A DNA stretch of 64,000 nt from Streptomyces griseoviridis. Lineage in GTDB: Bacteria > Actinomycetota > Actinomycetes > Streptomycetales > Streptomycetaceae. Shown here one piece after another: positions 9,159 to 17,833 of this stretch. Both the position numbers and the translations under genes were made by a program. The notes under the pieces are model-generated. The model worked only from the letters and a program-made list of their open reading frames with translations. It had not been told where the DNA came from and made no database searches. The DNA is taken from positions 1-64,000 of the forward strand of contig BMSM01000031.1 of assembly GCA_014649155.1 (NCBI GenBank), given 5' to 3'. Each line of letters begins with the position of its first letter. Position 1 is the first letter of the stretch.

Positions 9159-10148
9159 TCAGCCCGCGAGGTTGTCCGCCAGGTCGTCGGAGAGATTGGC
9201 CTCCGTGCCCGGGATGCCGAGGTCGGCGGCGCGCTTGTCGGCCATCGCCAGCAGCCGGCGGATACGCCCGGCGACCGCGTCCTTGGTCAGCGGCGGGTCG
9301 GCGAGCGCGCCCAGCTCCTCCAGGGACGCCTGCTTGTGCTCCATGCGCAGCCGGCCCGCGGCGGCGAGGTGCTCGGGGACGTCGTCGGCGAGGATCTCCA
9401 GCGCGCGCTGCACACGGGCGCCGGCGGCGACCGCCGCGCGGGCGGAACGGCGCAGGTTGGCGTCGTCGAAGTTGGCCAGCCGGTTGGCGGTGGCGCGGAC
9501 CTCGCGGCGCAGCCGGCGCTCCTCCCAGGCCAGTACCGAGTCGTGGGCGCCGAGCCGGGTGAGCAGCGCGCCGATCGCGTCGCCGTCGCGGACGACGACC
9601 CGGTCCACGCCGCGCACCTCGCGGGCCTTGGCTGCGATCGACAGCCGGCGGGCGGCGCCGACCAGGGCGAGCGCGGCCTCGGGACCCGGGCAGGTCACCT
9701 CCAGGGAGGAGGACCGGCCCGGCTCGGTGAGCGAACCGTGCGCCAGGAACGCCCCGCGCCAGGCGGCCTCCGCGTCGCAGGTGGCCCCCGAGACCACCTG
9801 CGGGGGAAGTCCGCGGATCGGGCGGCCCCGGCCGTCGACCAGGCCGGTCTGCCGGGCCAGCTGGTCACCGCCGGCGACGACCCGGACGACGTAACGGGAG
9901 CCGCGGCGCAGTCCGCCCGGGGCCATCACGATCAGCTCCGAGCTGTGGCCGAAGATCTCCAGGATGTCCCGCTTCAGCCGACGGGCCGCGTTCGAGGTGT
10001 CCAGCTCCGCCTCGATCACGATGCGCCCGCTCACCAGGTGGAGGCCGCCGGCGAACCGCAGGATGGCCGAGACCTCCGCCTTTCTGCAGCAGGTCCGGGT
10101 GACGGGAAGCCGGGAGACTTCATCCTTCACCGCTGCCGTCATCGCCAT
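9159..10148 (-). CDS. whiA: Sporulation transcription factor WhiA
   Basis: A 329-residue WhiA, which with WhiB controls the switch from aerial growth to septation in Streptomyces. It has the LAGLIDADG-like N-terminal domain (KDEVSRLPVTRTCCRKAEVSAILRFAGGLH at the start, in two halves) and a C-terminal helix-turn-helix with SLEELGALADPPLTKDAVAGRIRRLLAMAD, the part that binds DNA. The start overlaps the yvcK stop by 10 bases, so it is translationally coupled. In S. coelicolor whiA has its own developmental promoter inside the preceding gene, so operon transcription is only part of its control. Confidence 0.98.
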   Translation of the reverse strand: MAMTAAVKDEVSRLPVTRTCCRKAEVSAILRFAGGLHLVSGRIVIEAELDTSNAARRLKRDILEIFGHSSELIVMAPGGLRRGSRYVVRVVAGGDQLARQTGLVDGRGRPIRGLPPQVVSGATCDAEAAWRGAFLAHGSLTEPGRSSSLEVTCPGPEAALALVGAARRLSIAAKAREVRGVDRVVVRDGDAIGALLTRLGAHDSVLAWEERRLRREVRATANRLANFDDANLRRSARAAVAAGARVQRALEILADDVPEHLAAAGRLRMEHKQASLEELGALADPPLTKDAVAGRIRRLLAMADKRAADLGIPGTEANLSDDLADNLAG

Positions 10149-11233
10149 GGGCCGATCCTTCCATGCATCCGAAAAATACGGTCGTACGCGGCGGCCAGCA
10201 GCTCCGGGTCGTGCCTCGGGGTCCCGTCGGTCCGGGCGACCGGAGCCAGCTCGACCGCGGCGCCGAACCGTTTCGCGGCTTCGGTGAGCGAGTCACGGTC
10301 GGGCACGGCGGCCTCGTCGGCCAGCACCACGTCCAGGGCGAGTTTAGGGGCGTGTCGTCCCAAAACCTCCAAATGACGCTGCGGGGAGAAGCCCTCGGTT
10401 TCTCCGGGCTGCGGCGCGAGGTTCAGGGAGAGCACCCGGCGGGCCTTGGTCTCGGTGAGCGCGTCCAGCAGATCGGGCACCAGGAGATGCGGGATGACCG
10501 AGGAGAACCAGGAGCCGGGGCCGAGCACCACCCAGTCGGCGTCGAGGACCGCGTCCACCGCCTCCGGGACGGCGGGCGGGTCGGCCGGCACCAGGTGCAC
10601 CGACTGCACCTCGCCCGGGGTGAGCGCGACGGTCGCCTGGCCGCGGACGGTGTCCACGTCCTCGGGCCGGTCCGGGTCGTGTCCCTTGACCAGGGCCTGC
10701 AACTCCAGCGGCACGGCGGACATGGGCAGCACCCGGCCGTGCGCGCCGAGCAGCTTGCCGACCAGGTCCAGGGCCATGACGTGGTCGCCGAGCTGTTCCC
10801 ACAGGGCGACGATCAGCAGATTGCCGACCGCGTGTTCGTGCAGGTCGCCCTTGGACTGGAAGCGGTGCTGGATGACACGGGCCCAGGTCTGGCCCCAGTC
10901 GTCGTCGCCGCACAGCGCGGCCAGCGCCTTGCGCAGGTCGCCGGGGGGCAGCACGCCCAGCTCGTCCCGGAGGCGTCCGCTGGAGCCGCCGTCGTCGGCG
11001 ACCGTGACGACGGCGGTGAGGGCGCCGGTGATCCGGCGCAGCGCGGCGAGCGAGGCGGACAGGCCCATGCCGCCGCCGAGGGCGACGACCTTGGGCTGGG
11101 CGCCCCGGCGGCGCGGCTTGCCGCCCCGGGCCTCGGCGGGGCGCCGGGCCTCGGCGGGGCGGCCGGCCCGGCCCTCGGGCAGCGCGCGGCCCAGCCTGCC
11201 CAGCCTGCTCAGCCGCGGAGTACGTGCTGTCAT
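10139..11233 (-). CDS. yvcK: YvcK-family gluconeogenesis/cell-envelope factor
   Basis: A 364-residue member of the YvcK/CofD-like family; Bacillus YvcK binds UDP-GlcNAc and is needed for growth and shape under gluconeogenic conditions. Family blocks are visible: KVVALGGGMGLSASLAALR (nucleotide-sugar loop), VTVADDGGSSGRLR, PPGDLRKAL, and GPGSWFSSVIPHLL. A basic 45-residue N-terminal extension (RLGRALPEGRAGRPAEARRP) is probably disordered. ATGA overlap with rapZ upstream and a 10-base overlap with whiA downstream place it in the uvrC operon. Confidence 0.93.
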   Translation of the reverse strand: MTARTPRLSRLGRLGRALPEGRAGRPAEARRPAEARGGKPRRRGAQPKVVALGGGMGLSASLAALRRITGALTAVVTVADDGGSSGRLRDELGVLPPGDLRKALAALCGDDDWGQTWARVIQHRFQSKGDLHEHAVGNLLIVALWEQLGDHVMALDLVGKLLGAHGRVLPMSAVPLELQALVKGHDPDRPEDVDTVRGQATVALTPGEVQSVHLVPADPPAVPEAVDAVLDADWVVLGPGSWFSSVIPHLLVPDLLDALTETKARRVLSLNLAPQPGETEGFSPQRHLEVLGRHAPKLALDVVLADEAAVPDRDSLTEAAKRFGAAVELAPVARTDGTPRHDPELLAAAYDRIFRMHGRIGPWR

Positions 11234-12303
11234 TCGCGTCCCATGTCCCGGTGCACGACCACCGTCTCCACGCCCTCGGCGGCGAGCCGGGCGGCGAGCT
11301 TCTCCGACATGGCGACGGAACGGTGCTTGCCGCCGGTGCAGCCGACGGCGATCGTCACATAGCGCTTACCCTCCCGACGGTAGCCCGCGGCGATCAGCTG
11401 GAGCAGCTCGGCGTAGCGGTCCAGGAACTCCTTGGCCCCCGGCTGGTTGAGGACGTACGACGCCACCTCCTCGTTCAGGCCGGTGAAGGGGCGCAGCTCC
11501 GGGACCCAGTGCGGGTTGGGCAGGAAGCGCATGTCCGCCACCAGGTCGGCGTCGACCGGCAGGCCGTACTTGAAGCCGAACGACATGACGGTGGCCCGCA
11601 GCTCGGGCTCCTCCTCACCGGCGAACTGGGCGTCCATCTTCGCGCGCAGCTCGTGCACGTTGAGGCTGGAGGTGTCGATCACCAGGTCGGCGTCGCCGCG
11701 CAGCTCGCGCAGCAGCTCGCGTTCGGCGGCGATGCCGTCCACGATGCGGCCGTCGCCCTGGAGGGGGTGCGGGCGGCGCACCGACTCGAAGCGGCGCACC
11801 AGGGCCTCGTCGGAGGACTCCAGGAAGACGATGCGCCGGGTGACGCCGCGGGCGTCGAGGTCGGCCAGGGATTCGCGGAGGTTGTCGAAGAACCGGCGGC
11901 CGCGCACGTCGACGACGACCGCGATCCGGGCCACGTTGCCCTGGGAGCGGGCGCCCAGCTCGACCATGGTGGGGATCAGCGCGGGCGGCAGGTTGTCCAC
12001 GACGAACCAGCCGAGGTCCTCCAGGCACTTGGCGGCCGTCGACCGGCCGGCTCCGGACATGCCGGAGATGATCACCAGCTCGGGGATGGCCGTGTCGGGT
12101 ACCCCGGCCGGCTCGCTGCCCGTACTCACCTGTGCTCCGTTTTCGTCGCCCGCGCCGCGCTCGTGGTCCGCGGCGGGTCCGTCGTGGCTGTCGTGGCCCT
12201 GGGGGTCGTGGGGTTCGTGCTCCGGGTGATCTTCGCGCGTCTTGTTGTGCGCCGCCTGGCCGTCCGCTGGGTCTTCCGCCTGGCGTGGATTGCGCTCGCT
12301 CAT
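11230..12303 (-). CDS. rapZ: RapZ/YvcJ-family nucleotide-binding protein
   Basis: A 357-residue P-loop protein of the RapZ (YvcJ) family; RapZ adapts RNase E to glmZ RNA in E. coli, and YvcJ hydrolyses nucleotides in Bacillus. The role in Streptomyces is not settled. The domain begins near residue 73 with LVIISGMSGAGRST (Walker A), followed by VVDNLPPALIP and VVVDVRGRRFF; the C-terminal domain carries VAIGCTGGKHRSVA (here VAVGCTGG) and VVHRDMGR. The first 70 residues are an acidic, histidine-rich disordered extension not found in enteric RapZ. ATGA overlaps on both sides couple it to uvrC and yvcK. Confidence 0.92.
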   Translation of the reverse strand: MSERNPRQAEDPADGQAAHNKTREDHPEHEPHDPQGHDSHDGPAADHERGAGDENGAQVSTGSEPAGVPDTAIPELVIISGMSGAGRSTAAKCLEDLGWFVVDNLPPALIPTMVELGARSQGNVARIAVVVDVRGRRFFDNLRESLADLDARGVTRRIVFLESSDEALVRRFESVRRPHPLQGDGRIVDGIAAERELLRELRGDADLVIDTSSLNVHELRAKMDAQFAGEEEPELRATVMSFGFKYGLPVDADLVADMRFLPNPHWVPELRPFTGLNEEVASYVLNQPGAKEFLDRYAELLQLIAAGYRREGKRYVTIAVGCTGGKHRSVAMSEKLAARLAAEGVETVVVHRDMGRE

Positions 12304-14483
12304 GTCTCCTGCCCCCGTCGTTCGTCCGGGAGGCCCGCGGTCACGGGCTCCCCCGGGGTGTCCGCGGTCGTCCCGGACGCCCCGGACGTCGTGTCCTCGT
12401 CATCCATGATCTCTCCGGTCGCCGTGTTCACGGCGGGCGCGGCCGGGGCCGCGGCGGCGAGTGCCGCCGCGACGGTCTCGGCCGTCTTGCGGCCTATGCC
12501 GGGTACTTCGCAGATCTGGTCGATGGTCGCGGACCGCAGTTTCTTCAGCGATCCGAAATGCTTGACCAACGCCTGCTTACGGGTCTCGCCCAGCCCCGGT
12601 ACGTCGTCCAGGGGGCTCGCGCGGAAGCGCTTGGCGCGCTTGGCGCGCTGGTAGGTGATGGCGAAGCGGTGGGCCTCGTCCCGGACCCGCTGGAGCAGGT
12701 AGAGGCCCTCGCTGGTGCGGGGCAGGACCACCGGGTCGTCCTCGCCCGGCAGCCAGACCTCCTCCAGCCGCTTGGCCAGGCCGCACACGGCGATGTCGTC
12801 GATGCCCAGCTCGTCCAGGGCCCGCTGGGCCGCGGCGACCTGGGGCTGCCCGCCGTCGACGACGACGAGCTGCGGCGGGTAGGCGAAGCGCTTGGGGCGT
12901 CCGTCGTCGTCCTTCAGGCCCTGACCGGGCTGGACCGGCTGCCCGTCGGCAAGGATCTCGCCGTCCGGCACGGCCGAGGGCGCGGGCCGGGGCGCACCGT
13001 CCGGCGCGGCCTCCGGAGCCGGCCGGGAGACACCGTCCGCGGGCTCTCCGGCCGCGGACTCCTCGGACCACTCGCCGGTCCGCTCCTTCTCCGCGAGATA
13101 GCGCCGGAAACGCCGGGTGATCACCTCGTGCATGGAGCGGACGTCGTCCTGCCCCCGGAAACCCTTGATCTGGAACCGGCGGTACTCGCCCTTGCGGGCG
13201 AGCCCGTCCTCGAAGACGACCATGGACGCCACCACGTCGTCGCCCTGGAGGTGGGAGATGTCGTAGCACTCGATCCGCAGGGGGGCGCTGTCCAGGCCGA
13301 GGGCCTCGGCGATCTCCTCCAGGGCGCGCGACCGCGTGGTCAGGTCGGAGGCGCGCCTGGTCTTGTGCAGGACCAGGGACTGCTGGGCGTTGCGCTGCAC
13401 CGTCTCCATCAGGGCCCGCTTGTCACCGCGCTGCGGGATGCGCAGGGAGACGGCGGAGCCGCGCCGCCCGGTGAGCCACTCCTGGACCGGCTCCAGCGGC
13501 TCGGGCAGGGCCGGGACCAGCACCTCCTTGGGGACCGCGTCGCCGGTCTCCTCGCCGTACAGCTGCTGCAGCGCGTGCTCGACGAGGGCGCCGGTGGTGA
13601 TCTCCTCGACCTTGTCCGTCACCCAGCCGCGCTGGCCGCGCACGCGTCCGCCGCGCACGTGGAAGATCTGGACGGCCGCCTCCAGCTCGTCCTCGGCGAC
13701 CGCGATCAGGTCGGCGTCGGTCGCGTCGGCGAGCACGACCGCGTTCTTCTCCATGGCCTTCTTCAGGGCTCCGATGTCGTCGCGCAGGCGGGCCGCCCGC
13801 TCGTACTCCATCTCCTCGGCCGCCTCGGCCATCCGCTTCTCCAGGCGGCGCAGATAGGTGCCGGTGCGCCCGGCCATGAAGTCGCAGAACTCCTCCGCCA
13901 GCTCCCGGTGGTCCTCGGCCGAGATCCGCTCGACGCAGGGCGCCGAGCACTTGCCGATGTAGCCGAGGAGGCAGGGACGGCCGGTGCGGGCGGCGTTCTT
14001 GAAGACACCGGCCGAGCAGGTGCGCACCGGGAAGACGCGCAGCAGGAGGTCGACCGTGTCACGGATCGCCCACGCGTGCGCGTACGGCCCGAAGTAGCGC
14101 ACGCCCTTCTTCTTGTGGCCGCGCATCACCTGGACGCGGGGGAACTCCTCGTTCATGGTCACCGCGAGGTACGGGTAGCTCTTGTCGTCGCGGTACTTGA
14201 CGTTGAACCGGGGGTCGTACTCCTTGATCCAGGAGTACTCCAGCTGAAGCGCCTCGACCTCCGTGGACACCACCGTCCACTCCACGGACGCCGCCGTGGT
14301 GACCATGGAGCGGGTGCGGGGGTGCAGGTTCGCCAGGTCCTGGAAGTAGTTGGCCAGGCGCTGGCGCAGGCTTTTCGCCTTTCCGACGTAGATCACCCTG
14401 CGGTGCTCGTCACGGAACCTGTACACCCCGGGCGAGTCCGGGATCTGCCCCGGGCTGGGGCGGTAGCTGGAGGGGTCGGCCAT
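12300..14483 (-). CDS. uvrC: Excinuclease ABC subunit C
   Basis: A 727-residue UvrC, the nuclease that cuts both sides of a lesion in nucleotide excision repair. The GIY-YIG domain is at the N-terminus (PGVYRFRDEHRRVIYVGKA, residues about 19-37), then the UVR UvrB-binding motif (RLEKRMAEAAEEMEYERAARLRD), the RNase H-like second nuclease domain (IECYDISHLQGDDVVASMVVFEDG, VVVDGGQPQ) and a C-terminal helix-hairpin-helix pair (DVPGLGETRKQAL and EVPGIGRKTAE). A 60-residue proline/alanine-rich insertion around residue 470-530 separates the nuclease parts. It heads the overlapping rapZ-yvcK-whiA operon and has a damage-type promoter ending 8 bases before the ATG. Confidence 0.98.
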   Translation of the reverse strand: MADPSSYRPSPGQIPDSPGVYRFRDEHRRVIYVGKAKSLRQRLANYFQDLANLHPRTRSMVTTAASVEWTVVSTEVEALQLEYSWIKEYDPRFNVKYRDDKSYPYLAVTMNEEFPRVQVMRGHKKKGVRYFGPYAHAWAIRDTVDLLLRVFPVRTCSAGVFKNAARTGRPCLLGYIGKCSAPCVERISAEDHRELAEEFCDFMAGRTGTYLRRLEKRMAEAAEEMEYERAARLRDDIGALKKAMEKNAVVLADATDADLIAVAEDELEAAVQIFHVRGGRVRGQRGWVTDKVEEITTGALVEHALQQLYGEETGDAVPKEVLVPALPEPLEPVQEWLTGRRGSAVSLRIPQRGDKRALMETVQRNAQQSLVLHKTRRASDLTTRSRALEEIAEALGLDSAPLRIECYDISHLQGDDVVASMVVFEDGLARKGEYRRFQIKGFRGQDDVRSMHEVITRRFRRYLAEKERTGEWSEESAAGEPADGVSRPAPEAAPDGAPRPAPSAVPDGEILADGQPVQPGQGLKDDDGRPKRFAYPPQLVVVDGGQPQVAAAQRALDELGIDDIAVCGLAKRLEEVWLPGEDDPVVLPRTSEGLYLLQRVRDEAHRFAITYQRAKRAKRFRASPLDDVPGLGETRKQALVKHFGSLKKLRSATIDQICEVPGIGRKTAETVAAALAAAAPAAPAVNTATGEIMDDEDTTSGASGTTADTPGEPVTAGLPDERRGQET

Positions 14484-14832
14484 GACTCACACCCTACTGG
14501 CGAGCACCGACAGACCGACGTGCCTGTGGACGACGTGCCGGAGGCCCGCCCGCGGGTCGGCCCGCGGGTCCGTGAGGCCGCGTCGGCCGGACGCCGTCCC
14601 CCCGCCCGCCCGCACCGGGCGGCGTTCGGTCGCCGTACGGGCACGGACGGGCGGCTTCCGGCCGCTGTTCGGTCCCGGGTGTTGTCGGGACTTGGCCAAC
14701 GCGCTTCAATGCGGGGAACTCCGGGCCCTGCCGCACGCTCGGGCGGGCGCGCCGCCGCACCGGAGCGGCCCGTGCCGATGCCGCGCCGGACGGCCGACCA
14801 GTCGTGGGGAACCGTCACAGAGAGGCTTCTGC
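14484..14832. other. Divergent intergenic region, uvrC / HTH gene
   Basis: 349 bases between divergent genes. The only element I can support is the uvrC promoter at 14491-14513. The open frames crossing it are arginine/proline-rich shadows. Confidence 0.6.
14491..14513 (-). promoter_or_regulatory. PafBC/RecA-NDp-type promoter of uvrC
   Basis: CTGTCGGTG-N8-TAGGGT on the minus strand, matching TGTCRGTG-N8-TAnnnT exactly. The -10 box ends 8 bases before the uvrC ATG, so the transcript should be leaderless or nearly so. Confidence 0.88.
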
Positions 14833-15921
14833 ATGCCGCACGCCACCCAGCACGCGGACGCCACCGGGTACGCCTGTGCCGCCGAGGGCGTGGCCCCCTC
14901 CCGGCGCGCCGATGCCCGCGAGGCCGATGTCTCCGGGCGCGCGGATGTCTCCCGGCGCGCGGACGCCTCCCGGCGTGCGGACGCCTCCGAGAACGGGGAC
15001 GCGGCCGGGCACGGCGACGACGCCTGCCCCGTGGAGCTGGACTCCGCGCTGCGCGGTGGCCCCTTCCATGTCGCGCTGCGGGCCGCGATCGCCGCCCGGG
15101 GGCTGCCGCTGCAACGGGTGCAGCACCATCTGACGCGCCACGGCGTCAAGGTCGGCGTCACCAGCCTGAGCTACTGGCAGCAGGGGGCGCGGCGCCCCCA
15201 GCGCCCGGAGTCGCTGCGGGCCGTGCGCGCCCTGGAGGAGATCCTCCGGCTGCCGGCCGAGTCGCTGCTCAGGCTCCTCGCCGAGAGCGCGGAGTCGGCG
15301 TCGGCGCGGTACGCGCGCGTGAAGGACTCCGGCGTACTGGGCCGGCTGCTGGCCGAGCTGGACCAGTCGCCGGACGGCGGACTGGAGGCCCTCGGGCACC
15401 AGGAGCGCGTGCGGATCGGGGCCCGCCGCGAACTGTCGGGCCGCGAGGAGCAGCACATCGTCCGCGCCCGCCGGGACGGCGTCGACCGCTTCGTGGCCGT
15501 CCACCACGGAGACCCCGGCTGCGTCCCGGAGCGGATGACCGTGCACGCGCTGGAGAACTGCCGCACCGGACGCGTCCGGCGGCACCACGACACGGGCGTC
15601 CTGGTGGCAGAGCTGCTCTTCGACACCCGGCTGCGGGCCGGTGACACCTGCCTCTTCCGGTACGCCGTCGAGGACGGCACGGCGGACCTCACGCGCGAGT
15701 ACGCGCGGCTCTTCGACACTGTGGGCGGCCAGTACGCGCTCCAGGTCAGGTTCGACCCGTCCGCCCTCCCGGCGCGCTGCCACCGCTTCGCCCAGCCCTC
15801 ACCGGCCGGCCCGCGCGCCGGACGCCGTGACCTGCCCCTCAGCCAGCGGCACCACGCGGTCCACCTGGTGGAGCCCCGGGTACGGCCCGGCGTCGTGGGC
15901 ATCGGCTGGGACTGGCCGTGA
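14833..15921 (+). CDS. HTH regulator-like protein with RRADAS repeats
   Basis: A 362-residue protein of unknown function. Residues about 15-55 hold a tandem six-residue repeat (RRADAS and variants), encoded by four 18-base units at 14917-14988, and are probably disordered. Residues about 70-160 look like a Cro/C1-type helix-turn-helix: LRAAIAARGLPLQRVQHHL, VGVTSLSYWQQGARRPQRPESLRAVRALEEIL. The C-terminal 170 residues are a beta-rich domain (RARRDGVDRFVAVHHGD, LVAELLFDTRLRAGDTCLFRY) that I cannot name. The start is the first ATG of the recognisable protein, with AGAGAGG upstream. Related actinobacterial proteins exist, as I recall, but without an assigned role. Confidence 0.8.
   Translation: MPHATQHADATGYACAAEGVAPSRRADAREADVSGRADVSRRADASRRADASENGDAAGHGDDACPVELDSALRGGPFHVALRAAIAARGLPLQRVQHHLTRHGVKVGVTSLSYWQQGARRPQRPESLRAVRALEEILRLPAESLLRLLAESAESASARYARVKDSGVLGRLLAELDQSPDGGLEALGHQERVRIGARRELSGREEQHIVRARRDGVDRFVAVHHGDPGCVPERMTVHALENCRTGRVRRHHDTGVLVAELLFDTRLRAGDTCLFRYAVEDGTADLTREYARLFDTVGGQYALQVRFDPSALPARCHRFAQPSPAGPRAGRRDLPLSQRHHAVHLVEPRVRPGVVGIGWDWP
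14917..14988 (+). repeat. 18-bp in-frame tandem repeat, 4 units
   Basis: Units 14917-14934, 14935-14952, 14953-14970 and 14971-14988; the last two differ by one base. They encode RRADAS-type hexapeptides in the HTH protein. Such an array can gain or lose units without breaking the frame. Confidence 0.85.
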
Positions 15922-16046
15922 CGGGCACGGAGGGAGCAGCCGGACCGGGCCCCGGCCGGAGCACGTTCCCCCCGCCCTCGCGGAGCCTGCCGTGACCGGC
16001 CGGGCGGCCAGCTGAGCCGGACGGGCCGGGCGGTCGAGGCCGCGCG

Positions 16047-16475
16047 TCAGGCGCCCGGCCCCGCCACGATGCGGCCGTCGCGGGCCCCGACCGACAACTG
16101 CTCCAGGGGCTGAGTGGCCGGGGCGTGCAGCACCTCGCCGGTGCGGGCATCGAACGCGCTGCCGTGGCAGGGGCAGACCAGCCGGTTCTTCTCCTCCAGG
16201 CGGTCGATCGCGCATCCCGCGTGGGTGCAGACCGTGCTGAACGCCTTCAGGGAGCCGTCCTCGGCCCTCCCGACCACCACGTTGTGCTCCCGGTACAGCT
16301 TGATACTCCCCCGGGCCACGTCGCTCTCGGCTCCGAGGTCGACGGGCGCGGTCGGCGCCGCCGCGACGCCGCTCTCGCCGCCCGGCCCGCAGGCGGCCGC
16401 GCCCAGTGCGGTGACGGACACGGCGGCAGCCGAGCACAGGAGGGTACGACGGCTCGGAACGGGGCGGCCGGACAT
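16047..16475 (-). CDS. Rieske [2Fe-2S] lipoprotein, Tat-exported
   Basis: A 142-residue single-domain Rieske protein. The N-terminus has a twin-arginine motif (PSRRTLL), a hydrophobic core and a lipobox LGAAAC, so it is likely exported folded by Tat and lipid-anchored outside the membrane. Cluster ligands are in CTHAGC and CPCHGSAFDARTGEV, with the usual Cys-X-His-X15-17-Cys-X2-His pattern. The ATG at 16475 has GTGGAG upstream; the longer frame runs into the hexanucleotide array and is rejected. It is not next to cytochrome bc1 genes, so its redox partner is unknown. Confidence 0.92.
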   Translation of the reverse strand: MSGRPVPSRRTLLCSAAAVSVTALGAAACGPGGESGVAAAPTAPVDLGAESDVARGSIKLYREHNVVVGRAEDGSLKAFSTVCTHAGCAIDRLEEKNRLVCPCHGSAFDARTGEVLHAPATQPLEQLSVGARDGRIVAGPGA

Positions 16476-16504
16476 GATGTCTCCACTGGTCAGGTGCGGG
16501 GTAC

Positions 16505-16564
16505 GGGCACGGGCATGGGCACGGGCACGGGCACGGGCACGGGCACGGGCACGGGCACGGGCAC
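16505..16564. repeat. Hexanucleotide tandem array (GGGCAC)10
   Basis: Ten tandem GGGCAC units, the second being GGGCAT, between the Rieske start and the LacI operators. It is a hypervariable-type simple repeat only 30 bases upstream of the Rieske start. Confidence 0.95.
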
Positions 16565-16632
16565 GATACCGATCGCGCCGGGGAGGAAGACGGCCGGGCG
16601 GTGGCCCCGTCTCCGGGCTCACGTGCGTAATC

Positions 16633-16663
16633 GCTTGCGTAAACGCTTACGCAAGCGTTTACG
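16633..16663. promoter_or_regulatory. Interleaved palindromic operators for the LacI regulator
   Basis: Two overlapping perfect inverted repeats: GCTTGCGTAA-ACGC-TTACGCAAGC (16633-16656) and CGTAAACGCTT-ACGC-AAGCGTTTACG (16638-16663), about 105 bases upstream of the lacI-type gene. AT-containing arms around a CG-rich centre are typical of LacI-family sites. Autoregulation is the simplest reading. Confidence 0.85.
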
Positions 16664-16768
16664 CGTGCCCCGCGATGGGATACCCTCCCTCCCGCCGCCG
16701 AGCGCCGACGACTACCGACGACCGCCGGCGCCGGTCGGCAGGGCGAGGGTCCGGGAGGGAGTACGCCG

Positions 16769-17833
16769 ATGGCGACGATGGCCGATGTCGCGCGGAGCGC
16801 CGGGGTCTCCGTCGCGACCGTCTCGCACGTCCTGAACGGCACCCGGCCGGTGCTGCCGCACACCCGGCAGGCGGTCCTGGACGCCGTCGAGGAACTGGCG
16901 TACGCCCCCAACGCCCTCGCGCGGTCGCTGGTGACCGCGCGGACCCGGTCCCTCGGGCTCGCGGTCTCCGCGATCAGCAACCCCTACTTCACCGAGATCC
17001 TCCAGGGCGTGGAGGCCGCCGCCGTCCGCCAGGGTTTCGGCGTGCTCATCGCCGACCCTCGTGACGACCCCGACCACGAACTCCAGGTGGTCCGGCTCCT
17101 GCACGAACGCCGCGTGGACGGGGTGATCGTCGCCCCCTCGGCCGATCCGCGCGCCCTCGTCGCCCATCTCCGCAGGCACCGGGTGCCGACCGTGTTCCTC
17201 GACCGGCTCGTCGACGTCCCGCACGACGCTTCGCCGCGCTTCGACCAGGTCAGCGCCGCGGGCACGGAACCCACCGCCCGGCTGGTCCGGCACCTCGCCG
17301 AGCTGGGCCACCGGCGGATCGGCCTGGTGGCGGGCCGCCCCGGTTTCAGCACCACCCTCGAACGGACCGCCGGGTACCGCGAGGGCCTGGGGGCGGCCGG
17401 ACTGCCGTACGACGACGCCCTCCTGGCGCACGGCGACTCCGAGTCGGCCGGTGCCGAACGCGCCACGGCCGGCCTGCTCTCCCTTCCCGCACCGCCCACC
17501 GCGCTGGTCACCGCCAACAACGCGATGACCCTCGGCGCGCTGCGCGCCCTGCGCGACCGCGGCCTCACCGTGCCCGGTGACGTCGCGCTGTGCTGCTTCG
17601 ACGACTTTCCCTGGGCGGACCTGTTCACGCCCCGGCTCACCGCCGTCGCCCAGCCCGGCCGGGAGCTGGGCGCCCAGGCCGTCCGGCTGCTCCTGGAACG
17701 TCTCGCCGACCCGGATCTGCCCGCCAGGACCGTACGGCTGACCTGCACCCTGATGCACCGCACCTCGTGCGGCTGCCCCGGCCCGTCCGGGGACCCCGAC
17801 CCATCCGAGGCCATGGAAAGGACCGCCCCGTGA
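16769..17833 (+). CDS. LacI-family transcriptional regulator
   Basis: A 354-residue sugar-responsive repressor. The N-terminal LacI helix-turn-helix is textbook (ATMADVARSAGVSVATVSHVLNG, hinge helix APNALARSL), followed by a periplasmic-binding-protein-like domain (LGLAVSAISNPYFTEILQGVEAA, FLDRLVD, GHRRIGLVAGRPG, VALCCFDDFPWADLFTPRLT). The ATG at 16769 has GGAGGGAG at 7 bases. Its stop overlaps the start of the PfkB kinase (GTGA), so the two form an operon. The effector is probably the sugar or sugar phosphate handled by that kinase; no transporter lies nearby. Confidence 0.96.
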   Translation: MATMADVARSAGVSVATVSHVLNGTRPVLPHTRQAVLDAVEELAYAPNALARSLVTARTRSLGLAVSAISNPYFTEILQGVEAAAVRQGFGVLIADPRDDPDHELQVVRLLHERRVDGVIVAPSADPRALVAHLRRHRVPTVFLDRLVDVPHDASPRFDQVSAAGTEPTARLVRHLAELGHRRIGLVAGRPGFSTTLERTAGYREGLGAAGLPYDDALLAHGDSESAGAERATAGLLSLPAPPTALVTANNAMTLGALRALRDRGLTVPGDVALCCFDDFPWADLFTPRLTAVAQPGRELGAQAVRLLLERLADPDLPARTVRLTCTLMHRTSCGCPGPSGDPDPSEAMERTAP

